Translations under genes and position numbers: made by a program
Origin: a virus
DNA length: 56,804 nt
IMG/VR virus record: IMGVR_UViG_3300017739_003809
Span: 1 to 56,804 of that record
Strand: one strand, 5' to 3'
Shown: positions 8,801 to 15,714 of the stretch, one piece after another
How positions within the stretch are numbered: position 1 is the first letter of the stretch
How the letters are laid out: every line of letters starts with the position of its first letter
The notes under the pieces: generated by a model
Database searches by the model: none
What the model was told of the DNA's origin: nothing
The model's input: the letters and a program-made list of their open reading frames with translations, nothing else

Positions 8801-9413
8801 AACTGCTTTTAACTATAATGAATTAGCAAACGCTGATAATGGTACATGTATAGATGTAGTTGAAGGTTGTACAGATCCATCAGCATTTAATTACAATCCA
8901 GAAGCAAATACTGAAGACTTTAGTTGTATTGAAATAGTATATGGTTGTACTAATCCACAAGCGGCTAATTATGATGAATTAGCAAATACAGACAATGGTA
9001 CCTGTGAAACAGTATATGCTAATTGTACAGATCTAGTAGTAGAAACTTATAACTTATTAGGATTTGAAAGTGAGTGTTTTGCTTGGGTAATTGATGTTAG
9101 TCCAAGTTGCTGTAATAATGAATGGGCCGAAGGGTGTCAAACTTTATATAATTATTGTGATGAAAATACAGTAACTAATGTAGAAGAATTTGGCGAAACT
9201 CAAATTATAGTATTCCCTAACCCAACAAGAGACCGCATAAATATCGCAAGTAACTTACGTATAAACGCAGTACTCTATAATTCCATAGGACAGCCCGTAT
9301 TACGAGAAACTAACGTAAATAGTTTAGATTTAAGTCAATTTGAATCGGGTATTTATAATTTAATTCTAACTTATGATAACCTTAAGTTTACTAAAAAAAT
9401 TATTAAACAATGA
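5862..9413 (+). CDS. Large Cys-repeat protein with T9SS type A sorting domain
   Basis: This 1183-residue protein has a signal peptide (MKHLLTSLLLLIGLTSLAQ), then two groups of GCTDP repeats. Five repeats are spread over the first ~490 residues between non-repeat domains, including two segments with SYGDGLAG and GGGDGWDN, probably calcium-binding beta domains. Seventeen repeats lie in tandem from residue ~606 to ~1053. A Cys-rich segment follows, then a C-terminal domain with VFPNPTRDRINI, LYNSIGQPVL and SGIYNLIL, ending TKKIIKQ. That is the T9SS type A sorting domain (Por secretion tail), which directs cargo through the outer membrane and is normally removed on anchoring or release. The gene overlaps its neighbours at both ends. 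A surface adhesin, receptor mask or virion-associated role is possible. Confidence 0.92.
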   Translation: MKHLLTSLLLLIGLTSLAQPPIFEGCTDPSALNFNPIAITPPSGLIVPGGSCNQISWNQNYFGISPEDYNANPSWWEAGTEIFISGQQWFVDGVNFPTNCNAPAILVYVVPTADQADGFTGTFIPGLNVNAIVGETWQSNGVCEYPFPGCTDLEAINFNPEATFDDGSCIDSCEGVQNLIGEINCFSFFPNQGEVSVSWDPTFPACNPIGFYVGLDLEDLQFIPYGPWFGNYFYGYTESTPVSSDEYYFIVESPGGVLDTLILDNPNCGIGCTDPMASNYNPFAGIEDEFNPSCEYGYVSECGTDSTQNVYVSITGDTFSQYETSWEILTTDSVPQILASEEIGFYTTAGVTVTTTYCIPLGVEFTFNIYDSYGDGLAGSTTGGSADGDVLITTECGDTIYTILPFEGQNPNFGYGATSVPNLLNQCPPDNPPFGCKDPDYLEFNSLAENNDQSMCLTLAVPGCIDPNMFNYNPEANTMDLIPSCDYTLMLFDGGGDGWDNSYLGVIQDGEPIGAFTCTEQEALYTINISSLTHIELTFYDISFGGFFGEGGTTTDVSQCGFKLINSNGQVVYQKGNNPWLNPIEPGETYTPYLNCGNYCVPFIEGCIDEGAYNFDSLANTADESCVYFPGCTNPLYLEYFEQGFTADVNDGSCSVEVVNGCTDEEAFNYNPEANLDNEGCIPVLLGCTDEEAYNFDVNANTNDGSCEPFIFGCTDATSFNYSEEANTDDNSCISIIFGCTDESQFNYDPSANTEYDPSNCEPFIYGCLDESAFNFDALANTQLFGSCIPVLLGCTDETALNYNELANTDDLSCIPVLLGCTDPTATNYNELANTDDESCIPFIYGCTDLTAYNYNVLANTDDGTCEPIVLGCTDIEAYNYNELANTEDNSCLPVVFGCTDPTAFNYNIEANTDNGSCEEVIFGCTDETALNYDPEANTNNGSCTEVVEGCMDPLALNYNELANVEDGSCIDAIYGCTDSTAFNYNELANADNGTCIDVVEGCTDPSAFNYNPEANTEDFSCIEIVYGCTNPQAANYDELANTDNGTCETVYANCTDLVVETYNLLGFESECFAWVIDVSPSCCNNEWAEGCQTLYNYCDENTVTNVEEFGETQIIVFPNPTRDRINIASNLRINAVLYNSIGQPVLRETNVNSLDLSQFESGIYNLILTYDNLKFTKKIIKQ
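7677..9020 (+). repeat. Seventeen tandem GCTDP-type repeats
   Basis: Seventeen units of about 26 residues (about 79 bases) run without interruption inside the T9SS type A cargo gene. Most have the form GCTDxxAxNYNxxANTDDGSC followed by four or five residues such as IPVLL or EEVIF. Two Cys per unit suggest one disulfide each; the Asp-rich turn may bind calcium. Copies differ at the DNA level but some neighbours are close, which suits expansion and contraction by recombination. Confidence 0.9.
9193..9410 (+). other. T9SS type A sorting domain coding segment
   Basis: The last ~73 residues of the gene at 5862 contain the ordered motifs of the Por secretion tail: PNP followed by hydrophobic strands, LYNSIGQ, an L-S-x-F-x-S-G-I-Y turn and a basic KKIIKQ end. 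The match is by motif order and position at the extreme C-terminus. Confidence 0.88.
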
Positions 9414-10453
9414 AAAAGCTTTTAATTACTTTATTATGTTTTACACCCTTTTTATTACAAGCACAACAGCTTAAAGAATGGGGTCAACAACAATTAAAAT
9501 TTGCTACTTTCTATACAGCAGTAACTGGTAATAATTCATTAGCAGATGTAAGTATTTATTCTATAAATCCTACTACGGGGGTTTTAGAAGAAAATATTGA
9601 ATCTACTCCTTTTGATTATACTTTAGCTTTTGGGGTTAGAAAAATTGCACGTTTGGATTATGAAAATAGGAAAAATGTATTTTATAATGGTACTGAAACA
9701 TCAGTTTCGGATGCTGCCACTGTAGGTAACGTAGAGGGCTTAGAATATTTATTTGAATTTGACTATAAAAGACAACAAGGAAGTAAATTCGTTGATCAAC
9801 AACATTTTTTAAGATATGTACATGATCATTGGATTTTAAAAGTAGAATATGTTCAAGATGGGTTTGCTGATTTAAGATATTTTGAAGCATCTCAACGCTA
9901 CAGATATAACATAGCAAAAGAATTTTCTTTAAACGTTGGCTTAGTACAACGTTTTTCTGAACCCTATGGATTTGATCCCCTATCTGAGTTAGCGGGAGCT
10001 GATTTTACAAACATAGCTATTGAACAAGGTTATGGTACTAATTTTGAAGGAGAATGGCTTAACCCTAGTGGAGATATAATTGCTGAAAATAATATAGTAT
10101 GGAATGCTGTAGCTCTTCCTAGTGTATTAAATGAATATGTAGATCAAGAAAGATCTTTACTCCCATACCAGTGGAATCACTCATTAGTAATAGGATATGA
10201 TTATTACCATTACACTAAATCATTTTGGTTTCATTCTTGGGCTAGTGTATTACCACTTCACGTAAGTGCTAAAAATGAATACTCATATACTAATTTTGTA
10301 GATGGTAATACTTGGTTTGATTACACAGGTGGGTTAATTTTAGGATGGCAAGTAAATAAAAGATTAGGTCTTTTCTCAGAAGGAAAATACCATAAGTACT
10401 GGAATCGCGCATGGCATGATTTTTCAGTTGGTTTTAACTATAGAATAATTTAA
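9410..10453 (+). CDS. Predicted outer-membrane beta-barrel protein
   Basis: The 347-residue product has a signal peptide (MKKLLITLLCFTPFLLQAQ). The mature sequence has many amphipathic strands rich in Tyr, Phe and Trp alternating with polar residues, and ends with a barrel-like strand (FSVGFNYRII). These are hallmarks of an outer-membrane beta-barrel. It overlaps the T9SS cargo gene by ATGA, so the two are probably made together; it could be an anchor or export partner. It lacks the NPAYAG-type N-terminus of PorP/SprF proteins, so that family is not assigned. Confidence 0.72.
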   Translation: MKKLLITLLCFTPFLLQAQQLKEWGQQQLKFATFYTAVTGNNSLADVSIYSINPTTGVLEENIESTPFDYTLAFGVRKIARLDYENRKNVFYNGTETSVSDAATVGNVEGLEYLFEFDYKRQQGSKFVDQQHFLRYVHDHWILKVEYVQDGFADLRYFEASQRYRYNIAKEFSLNVGLVQRFSEPYGFDPLSELAGADFTNIAIEQGYGTNFEGEWLNPSGDIIAENNIVWNAVALPSVLNEYVDQERSLLPYQWNHSLVIGYDYYHYTKSFWFHSWASVLPLHVSAKNEYSYTNFVDGNTWFDYTGGLILGWQVNKRLGLFSEGKYHKYWNRAWHDFSVGFNYRII

Positions 10454-10465
10454 AACAACAAAATT

Positions 10466-10684
10466 ATGGCATTTAAAGATATTTTTAAAGACGAAAACGA
10501 TATTAACGAAAAATCAGTAGTTGGTTTTTCAGCATTTACCATTATGGTAGTATTTGCTATAACTGATTTAGCAACAGGTTATTTTGGGCAAGATTTAGTA
10601 ATTAATGAAGCTATTTATAACTCATTTGTATTTGTAACCTTAGGTAGTTTTGGCATAGCAGGATTAGAAAAATTTGCTAAATAA
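10466..10684 (+). CDS. Small two-helix membrane protein, holin candidate
   Basis: The 72-residue protein has a polar N-terminus (MAFKDIFKDENDINEKS), a membrane helix (about 18-37), a short charged loop and a second hydrophobic stretch (about 50-66) ending in a basic tail. Size and topology fit a class II-type holin or other phage membrane protein; no specific family motif is seen. It overlaps the nuclease gene by one base (TAATG). Confidence 0.65.
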   Translation: MAFKDIFKDENDINEKSVVGFSAFTIMVVFAITDLATGYFGQDLVINEAIYNSFVFVTLGSFGIAGLEKFAK

Positions 10685-11064
10685 TGTATGAATATAATGC
10701 TGTGTTAGATAGGGTAGTTGATGGTGATACAATAGATGTTACTATTGATTTGGGGTTTAATGTTTGGAAAAAAATAAGAGTCCGAATGGAAGGTATTAAT
10801 ACCCCTGAATCTCGAACTAGAGATTTAGAAGAAAAAAAACGTGGTTTAGCTGCAAAAGATAGATTAATAGAAATTTTAAAATTTAACGATAATAAATGTA
10901 GATTAAAAGTTTCTGGAGTAGGAAAATATGGTAGAGCCTTAGCCACTGTTTTTGTAGATTCTCTTTCCGCCTTAAATGGAAAGGATGGTATTACATTAAT
11001 TGATGTAAATAAACAACTTATAAAAGAAGGTCACGCAGTTGAATATTGGGGGGGAAAACGGTAA
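10684..11064 (+). CDS. Thermonuclease (staphylococcal nuclease-like)
   Basis: The 126-residue protein has the full catalytic set of the SNase family: DGDT at 13-16, Arg34 in the RVRMEGINTPE segment, Glu42, and a GKYGR motif near residue 85. The family hydrolyses DNA and RNA with calcium. Unlike the secreted bacterial enzymes it has no signal peptide, so it should act in the infected cell or as a virion part; host DNA breakdown is a plausible role. The length is that of a single SNase domain. Confidence 0.9.
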   Translation: MYEYNAVLDRVVDGDTIDVTIDLGFNVWKKIRVRMEGINTPESRTRDLEEKKRGLAAKDRLIEILKFNDNKCRLKVSGVGKYGRALATVFVDSLSALNGKDGITLIDVNKQLIKEGHAVEYWGGKR

Positions 11065-11080
11065 TTTTCTATAATTTTTA

Positions 11081-11090
11081 TATATTTATA
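11081..11090 (+). promoter_or_regulatory. Late-promoter-like box TATATTTATA
   Basis: The 39-base gap after the nuclease gene contains TATATTTATA, 13 bases before the next ATG. The identical 10-mer lies 11-12 bases before the genes at 19104 and 29043. No TTTG -33 box lies at the expected distance, which suits a one-box late promoter read by the phage sigma factor. Confidence 0.5.
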
Positions 11091-11103
11091 ACAAAACTAT
11101 TCT

Positions 11104-11544
11104 ATGGCTAATAATAATTTTTACGGATATAAAAGAAACCCTAAAAAAGTTAATTTTGAAGGTGCTAGGGGATCTGTAGATTTAGAATTTGAATCTATGA
11201 ATCCCTATGAATTTAAAAAAGGTATGAATGTTGAACTTGCTAAATTAGGTACTGGTTTAAGAGAATCTAATGAAGAACAAAGAGAAAAAGCTACTGAATC
11301 AGTAATAAAAAATTTAAAAGATGTTCCAGCATATTATTCTATGATGGAACATTATGAAACTGTAACTAAAAATATAGAGGGTAGAAAACCCACTTTTAAA
11401 TCTTTTGTAAAAGAATTTAAAGACTATTCTATGAAAGAAATAAAAGGAAAATTTACAGTTGATAAAATGAAAGAAATTAAGCTCAGAGAGTCTGTTAGAA
11501 CTGAGGTTAGAAATATAATAAACGAACTTTTTAAAACAAAGTAA
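11104..11544 (+). CDS. Hypothetical charged protein
   Basis: The 146-residue protein is mostly helical and charged, with a basic N-terminal segment (NNNFYGYKRNPKKV) and a long Lys/Glu helix at the C-terminus ending in VRNIINELFKTK. No family is recognised. It heads a unit behind a late-promoter-like box and is separated from the next acidic gene by one base, so a role with the following small proteins is likely. Confidence 0.75.
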   Translation: MANNNFYGYKRNPKKVNFEGARGSVDLEFESMNPYEFKKGMNVELAKLGTGLRESNEEQREKATESVIKNLKDVPAYYSMMEHYETVTKNIEGRKPTFKSFVKEFKDYSMKEIKGKFTVDKMKEIKLRESVRTEVRNIINELFKTK

Positions 11545-11545
11545 A

Positions 11546-11953
11546 ATGACTATTGAAGAATTAAACAAACTCATTCAAGAAGAGCTTAAAGCTTACTTAA
11601 ATGAAAATGAATTAGACAGTGTAGAAGAAGAAATGATGGAAGATGAGGATGATGATATTGAAGTAACTACTGATGAACCCGAAGAAGAAGGAGGTGAAGC
11701 AATGGCTACTTTAAGACAAATTTTTGATATGCTAAAACCTATTGTTGAACCCGAAGAAGAGCCTGAAATGGATATGGGTGATGAAGAAGACGATAATGAA
11801 GAGGAGGAAGAAATGGATGAAGCTGTCGGTTATCCTAACTATAAGGCCGATCAGGTCCAAAAAGTAAAAGCTGATGCTACAGATGTTAATCAGGGTCTTA
11901 ATGAATCTTTTGATGCTTCATCTAGATTTAAAAAACTTGCTAACATAAAGTAA
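11546..11953 (+). CDS. Acidic protein with modular phage tail motifs
   Basis: This 135-residue protein starts with an amphipathic helix (MTIEELNKLIQEELKAYLNE), followed by a long Asp/Glu-rich middle. Its C-terminal part has YPNYKADQVQ and ends LNESFDASSRFKKLANIK. The YPxYKAxQVQ segment recurs in the large fusion protein at 37763 and the RF(K/Q)KLA element recurs in the gene at 49455. L-N-E-S is a possible prohead protease site. The function is unknown; a scaffold-like or head-internal protein is possible. Confidence 0.75.
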   Translation: MTIEELNKLIQEELKAYLNENELDSVEEEMMEDEDDDIEVTTDEPEEEGGEAMATLRQIFDMLKPIVEPEEEPEMDMGDEEDDNEEEEEMDEAVGYPNYKADQVQKVKADATDVNQGLNESFDASSRFKKLANIK

Positions 11954-11954
11954 T

Positions 11955-12221
11955 ATGTCATTAGTTTATGCTCCCGTATCGTCATCTCACTCTACTTCTT
12001 ATACAGGTAGTATTAGTAAAATATTATCCTTAGGTGCGGATGAAGACCAAAACACGTTAGAGCGAATTGAATTTGGTACTTTTACTACCCCCGAAACTGC
12101 ATTTACTGCTTCCTCAATAGTGGATTCGATAGTCATACCTGCAGGCACATATGTAGAGGGACCCATAGGGAGAGTTAAAGTAGCCGCCTCTAGTGATTTT
12201 TTAATTTATTTTAACCAATAA
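11955..12221 (+). CDS. Hypothetical small beta-rich protein
   Basis: The 88-residue product is rich in Ser, Thr, Val and Ile with no charged clusters and looks like a compact beta domain (SIVIPAGTYVEGPIGRVKVAA). This resembles small virion decoration or fibre-tip domains, but no family is recognised. It lies one base after the acidic gene. Confidence 0.65.
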   Translation: MSLVYAPVSSSHSTSYTGSISKILSLGADEDQNTLERIEFGTFTTPETAFTASSIVDSIVIPAGTYVEGPIGRVKVAASSDFLIYFNQ

Positions 12222-12232
12222 AACTCACTCTA

Positions 12233-13372
12233 ATGGTTAATATAAACGCTTTATTGAGCGAATGGGCATACCGATGCAAGAAGGGCTATCCAGACATGGA
12301 TAGCCCCTCTGATCTTAAGGTTCTTAAGAATATCCTTAAAGAACAGGATATTATTTTACCTCAATTACAAGAACAAGAAGAGGAAGAAAAAAAAGGACCA
12401 GATAAAAAAGAACTTATTGATTTAATAAATAAAAGTGAGTTAAATCCTAAAGTAATAAATAAACTATTTAAAGTAATAAAAGGCAGTGGCATTAGACCCC
12501 AATTTAAAGATTATCTAACTAAACAGGGATATACTGAAGATTCCTTCAAAAATGCAGATGCTGATATAGATAGAATTTTAAATGTTCTTACTAATACTGA
12601 ATCAGAAGAACTATTAAATTATATTAAGAGTCCTAAAAAATTATCGGATTTACCTATTAGAGGAAATTTAGCTAAAGAAGCAGGTTTATCTCAAACATTA
12701 TCTCAGGATTTAATTCAAATAGTAGGAGTAGATAAAGGTGGTTCTAATATAGGTAAAGTAGAATTATTTTTAGCCTTAATTTTTAGTGATGTAAGTAATA
12801 GAGGCGGTGGTGGTGATTTAGATTGGGAAGGAATAGGTAATTTAGAAGTTAAAGGTACTGGGGGAAGAATGGGACAACAAAGTGGTAGAGGTAATTATAT
12901 AAATGGGGTTAATATGTTAGCTGATAAATTTTTACCCGTTGGGGAAGAAAGAGAAGAATTTGAAGAAGACCCTAGTAACCAATACATAAATATTTGTATA
13001 CAAAATGCTTATAATGCAGCTATTAAAAATGATATTGATTCAAAAGAAGCTATTAGTTCTATACAAAATGTGTTAGATCAAGTATTTTTTGAAAAAGGAT
13101 TAGCTAAAAAATATTTTAATAATCCTGATGATTTTAAAGATTTAGCTAAAATGAGAAATAGTATATTTAAATTAAATATAGAATCATACGCCGAAAAAAC
13201 TAATGTAGATGCATTTTTATTTGCTACTTCAGCCACAGGTGAATATGCTATAGTGGATATAGATAAAGTAGGTGAAGCAGTAGATGGGGGTATAATAAAA
13301 GTAGCTGTTGATCCTAAGAAAGGATATTTTTGGCATAATCCTAACCCTAATATAAAATTAGGTAAAAAATAA
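12233..13372 (+). CDS. Hypothetical protein with nuclease-like E-x-K motif
   Basis: The 379-residue protein begins with a segment (NALLSEWAYRCKKGYPDMDS) of a type often seen at the start of marine phage proteins. A Glu-rich linker follows. The middle contains GDLDWEGIGNLEVKG, where an Asp and an E-V-K stand in the arrangement of PD-(D/E)XK nuclease cores. A nuclease-like fold is possible but unproven. No signal peptide or membrane segment is seen. Confidence 0.7.
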   Translation: MVNINALLSEWAYRCKKGYPDMDSPSDLKVLKNILKEQDIILPQLQEQEEEEKKGPDKKELIDLINKSELNPKVINKLFKVIKGSGIRPQFKDYLTKQGYTEDSFKNADADIDRILNVLTNTESEELLNYIKSPKKLSDLPIRGNLAKEAGLSQTLSQDLIQIVGVDKGGSNIGKVELFLALIFSDVSNRGGGGDLDWEGIGNLEVKGTGGRMGQQSGRGNYINGVNMLADKFLPVGEEREEFEEDPSNQYINICIQNAYNAAIKNDIDSKEAISSIQNVLDQVFFEKGLAKKYFNNPDDFKDLAKMRNSIFKLNIESYAEKTNVDAFLFATSATGEYAIVDIDKVGEAVDGGIIKVAVDPKKGYFWHNPNPNIKLGKK

Positions 13373-13402
13373 TTTGGATTTTCATTTCTTCTTGTGTATC
13401 TT

Positions 13403-13424
13403 CCCTTACTGTAGGGGGTAAGGG
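13403..13424 (+). terminator. Hairpin in intergenic gap, weak terminator candidate
   Basis: CCCTTAC (13403-13409) pairs with GTAAGGG (13418-13424) across an 8-base loop, in the 82-base gap between genes. No T-run follows, so termination is uncertain; it might instead be an RNA processing or protective element. Confidence 0.35.
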
Positions 13425-13454
13425 GTTGAGTCGCACAGTTCGCACATTCGCATT

Positions 13455-13733
13455 ATGTCATTAAACAGTTTTTTCGATACATTAGATACGGACGCTAAAT
13501 TCGATGCTTGGCGTAAATCCATTAACTCAAAGTTAATTCATTTAAAAAATACTATTCCTATTGAGAATAGAGATGAACTTAACTATATAGGTGAAACCCT
13601 ACAATTATTAAGTCACTTAACTCTTTTAGATAGTAGTTATGTTTCTAATAACCCTGATACAGGAAATAAACAAGAATTAATAAAACGATTAAAAGTTTGT
13701 AATTCTTATTATAAAAAATTTGGAAACCGATAA
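13455..13733 (+). CDS. Hypothetical helical protein
   Basis: The 92-residue product starts MSLNSFFDTLDTDAKFDAWR and appears all-helical with no recognisable domain. It is preceded by the hairpin-containing gap and followed by a 31-base gap with another AT box (CGTATATTAAAT at 13741). The function is unknown. Confidence 0.65.
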   Translation: MSLNSFFDTLDTDAKFDAWRKSINSKLIHLKNTIPIENRDELNYIGETLQLLSHLTLLDSSYVSNNPDTGNKQELIKRLKVCNSYYKKFGNR

Positions 13734-13764
13734 ATAGGTTCGTATATTAAATAAAAATTTTATT

Positions 13765-13968
13765 ATGGCAAGATATCATAAACAACTAAATATAGCTCTT
13801 GAAAGATTAAATCAAGGACTATCACGTGTACATACTTTTGTAAAAAGGGGAGAAAACCAAAAAGCACTTTATTATATGGATAATGATTTAAAAGAATTAT
13901 ATATGGAACTTCAAAATATAATTAATATTGAACCTGGAGAACCAAATACTAGAATTGGAAATATATAA
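13765..13968 (+). CDS. Hypothetical small helical protein
   Basis: The 67-residue product is helical and basic at the start (MARYHKQLNIALERLNQGLS) and ends in a short polar tail. No family is recognised. It overlaps the next gene by TAATG, suggesting translational coupling. Confidence 0.65.
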   Translation: MARYHKQLNIALERLNQGLSRVHTFVKRGENQKALYYMDNDLKELYMELQNIINIEPGEPNTRIGNI

Positions 13969-14750
13969 TGATAGGTGCAGAACAAATTAAAATTAATTTT
14001 GAAACTTTTAATGGAGTTTTAGAAGATAATTTTGAAGGTGAACGTTTAGAAAAGCTTAAAACCCTTACTGATTGTTTAAAAGAGCGAATGATGTTTGCTC
14101 CTGCATCTACTAAGGATTGGTTTAATAATGCATTTCCCGGAGGGTATTTAGATCATGTTTTACGCGTAAATAAAATAGCAAATCAGCTACATAAATTATA
14201 TGCATTTCATAATGCTAATGAATCTTATACAGGTGAAGAACTTAATTTTGTATCTTTATTCTGTCAATTAGGTAAATTAGGGGATTGGAATAATGAATAT
14301 TTTACTAAAAATGATTCGGATTGGCATGTTAAAAATTTAGGTATGGTTTATAAATTTAATGAACATGTGCCTGCTATGAAAATTTATGATCGTACTATTT
14401 ACCTCCTTCAGGATGCTGGTATTAAAATATCTCATAATGAATATTTGGCTATTCGTAACCAAGAAGGATTATTTGATGAAAGTAATAAGTTTTATTTTTA
14501 TAGTGGACAAAAAGAAACCAAATTTAGAACTCATTTACCTTTATTAATTCACCAGGCTATCCAAACAGCTCAAGAAATAGAATTTCAAATGTGGAGTTCT
14601 GGAAATTCGGTTATACAACAATCGTCTAAACCCGCTAATGCCTCCAAAGCAGATAAAACAATAAGGAAAGCTAAAGCGATAAACCCAGAAAATAATCCTA
14701 ACTTCAACGAAAAGACGAAGTCAATTATTGATTCATTCTTTACAGACTAA
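13968..14750 (+). CDS. HD-domain-like protein with altered metal site
   Basis: The 260-residue protein has two features of HD-type phosphohydrolases: FPGGYLDHVLRVNKIA, where the first metal His sits, and FVSLFCQLGKLGDWNNEY, where family members normally have H-D before LGK(L/I)GD. Here those two residues are Cys-Gln, so the defining HD pair is gone while the flanks remain. It may be a non-catalytic or changed-activity member. The last ~50 residues are Ser/Lys-rich. It overlaps both neighbours and precedes the late sigma gene. Confidence 0.72.
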   Translation: MIGAEQIKINFETFNGVLEDNFEGERLEKLKTLTDCLKERMMFAPASTKDWFNNAFPGGYLDHVLRVNKIANQLHKLYAFHNANESYTGEELNFVSLFCQLGKLGDWNNEYFTKNDSDWHVKNLGMVYKFNEHVPAMKIYDRTIYLLQDAGIKISHNEYLAIRNQEGLFDESNKFYFYSGQKETKFRTHLPLLIHQAIQTAQEIEFQMWSSGNSVIQQSSKPANASKADKTIRKAKAINPENNPNFNEKTKSIIDSFFTD

Positions 14751-14998
14751 TGGAAATTATAATTGCAATATTAATAGCATTATTAATTATAGCTGGATTT
14801 GCTATTCGTAATCTTGTTCAAAAGAATGAGATATTAGAAGATTTTATAGCAAAACAAAGTGAAGCTATTGATTCATGTAATGAAAGATTAAAAACAGTAG
14901 ATGATAAAGGTTTTTTTATTGCAGATGATGAAATCGGTTGGTTTTTTACCGAAGTTAAGAAGATACAGGAGGCACTAAATGAATTTCGCCTCCGCTAA
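14750..14998 (+). CDS. Small membrane-anchored protein
   Basis: The 82-residue product has an N-terminal membrane helix (about residues 2-20), a coiled coil, and a conserved-looking segment VDDKGFFIADDEIGWFF followed by a helix. Proteins of this layout are common in T4-like marine phages and have no known function. The start overlaps the stop of the HD-like gene by one base. Confidence 0.7.
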   Translation: MEIIIAILIALLIIAGFAIRNLVQKNEILEDFIAKQSEAIDSCNERLKTVDDKGFFIADDEIGWFFTEVKKIQEALNEFRLR

Positions 14999-15002
14999 TT
15001 AA

Positions 15003-15704
15003 ATGGCAAAAAAAAGAGGACGTAAAAGTAAAAGACAATACTTTACAGAGGATACGGAGCATGCAATAATAGAATATTTAGCAAGCGAAGATCAAGCAGC
15101 AAGAAATCGGATTTATAATTCACGAATTCATCATTCGTTTTATAAGTTAGCCGAAAATCTTATTCATACTTTTAAATTTTATTATACGGAAGTAGATGAC
15201 CTTGAAGATTTAAAACACGAGGTTATATGCTTTTTACTTGAAAAATTGCATTACTTTAAAGCAGGTAAAGGTAAAGCTTTTTCCTATTTTAGTATAGTAG
15301 GAAAAAATTATCTTATTCTTTATAATAATAAAAATTATGCTAAAAAGAAAGGTAAAGCGGATTTAATAGAAGTAGATACCGATAATACCATTTTAAATAA
15401 TTTTGAAAATAAAGAAAAATTAGCAGATAAAATTGATTTTTTAGATTTGTTTGTTGAAAAAATGGAGTTTAAACTACCAATAGTTTTTTCAAAACCTGAC
15501 GATTTAATAGTAGCGGATGCGGTTTTAACACTATTTAGAAAAAGAGATACATTAGAAATCTTTAATAAAAAAGCTCTTTATATTTATATAAGAGAAATTA
15601 CTGGTTGTGATACTCCCTCTATTACTAAAGTTACTAAAAATATGAAACAATATTATCTTAAGGCTTATAATCAGTGGGAATTAGGTAAACCAATAGTTTT
15701 ATAA
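15003..15704 (+). CDS. 55: RNA polymerase sigma factor for late transcription (gp55-like)
   Basis: The 233-residue protein starts with a basic tail (MAKKRGRKSKRQYF), then IIEYLASED and a NRIYNSRIHHSFYKLAENLIHTFKF segment, followed by a region 2-like stretch with KGKAFSYFSIVGKNYLI. This order matches the late sigma factors of T4-like phages, which direct host RNA polymerase to short TATA-like late promoters. Its presence agrees with the TATATTTATA boxes in this window. T4 gp55 is 185 residues, so this one is somewhat longer. Confidence 0.82.
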   Translation: MAKKRGRKSKRQYFTEDTEHAIIEYLASEDQAARNRIYNSRIHHSFYKLAENLIHTFKFYYTEVDDLEDLKHEVICFLLEKLHYFKAGKGKAFSYFSIVGKNYLILYNNKNYAKKKGKADLIEVDTDNTILNNFENKEKLADKIDFLDLFVEKMEFKLPIVFSKPDDLIVADAVLTLFRKRDTLEIFNKKALYIYIREITGCDTPSITKVTKNMKQYYLKAYNQWELGKPIVL

Positions 15705-15714
15705 TTACATATGT

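Noticed and set aside
7677-9020. Regular ~79-base repeats as a possible CRISPR array
   Set aside because: The repeats are in frame, vary in DNA sequence and have no unique spacers; they encode protein repeats.
9410-10453. PorP/SprF-type T9SS partner
   Set aside because: Size, signal peptide and context fit, but the conserved PorP/SprF N-terminal Asn-Pro-Ala-like motif is absent; only a general barrel is supported.
1-11064. Prophage or host chromosome origin of the left part
   Set aside because: No integrase, attachment site or host housekeeping gene is seen, and gene packing, strand and small phage-type genes continue smoothly into the late block; a chimeric join cannot be fully excluded without reads.
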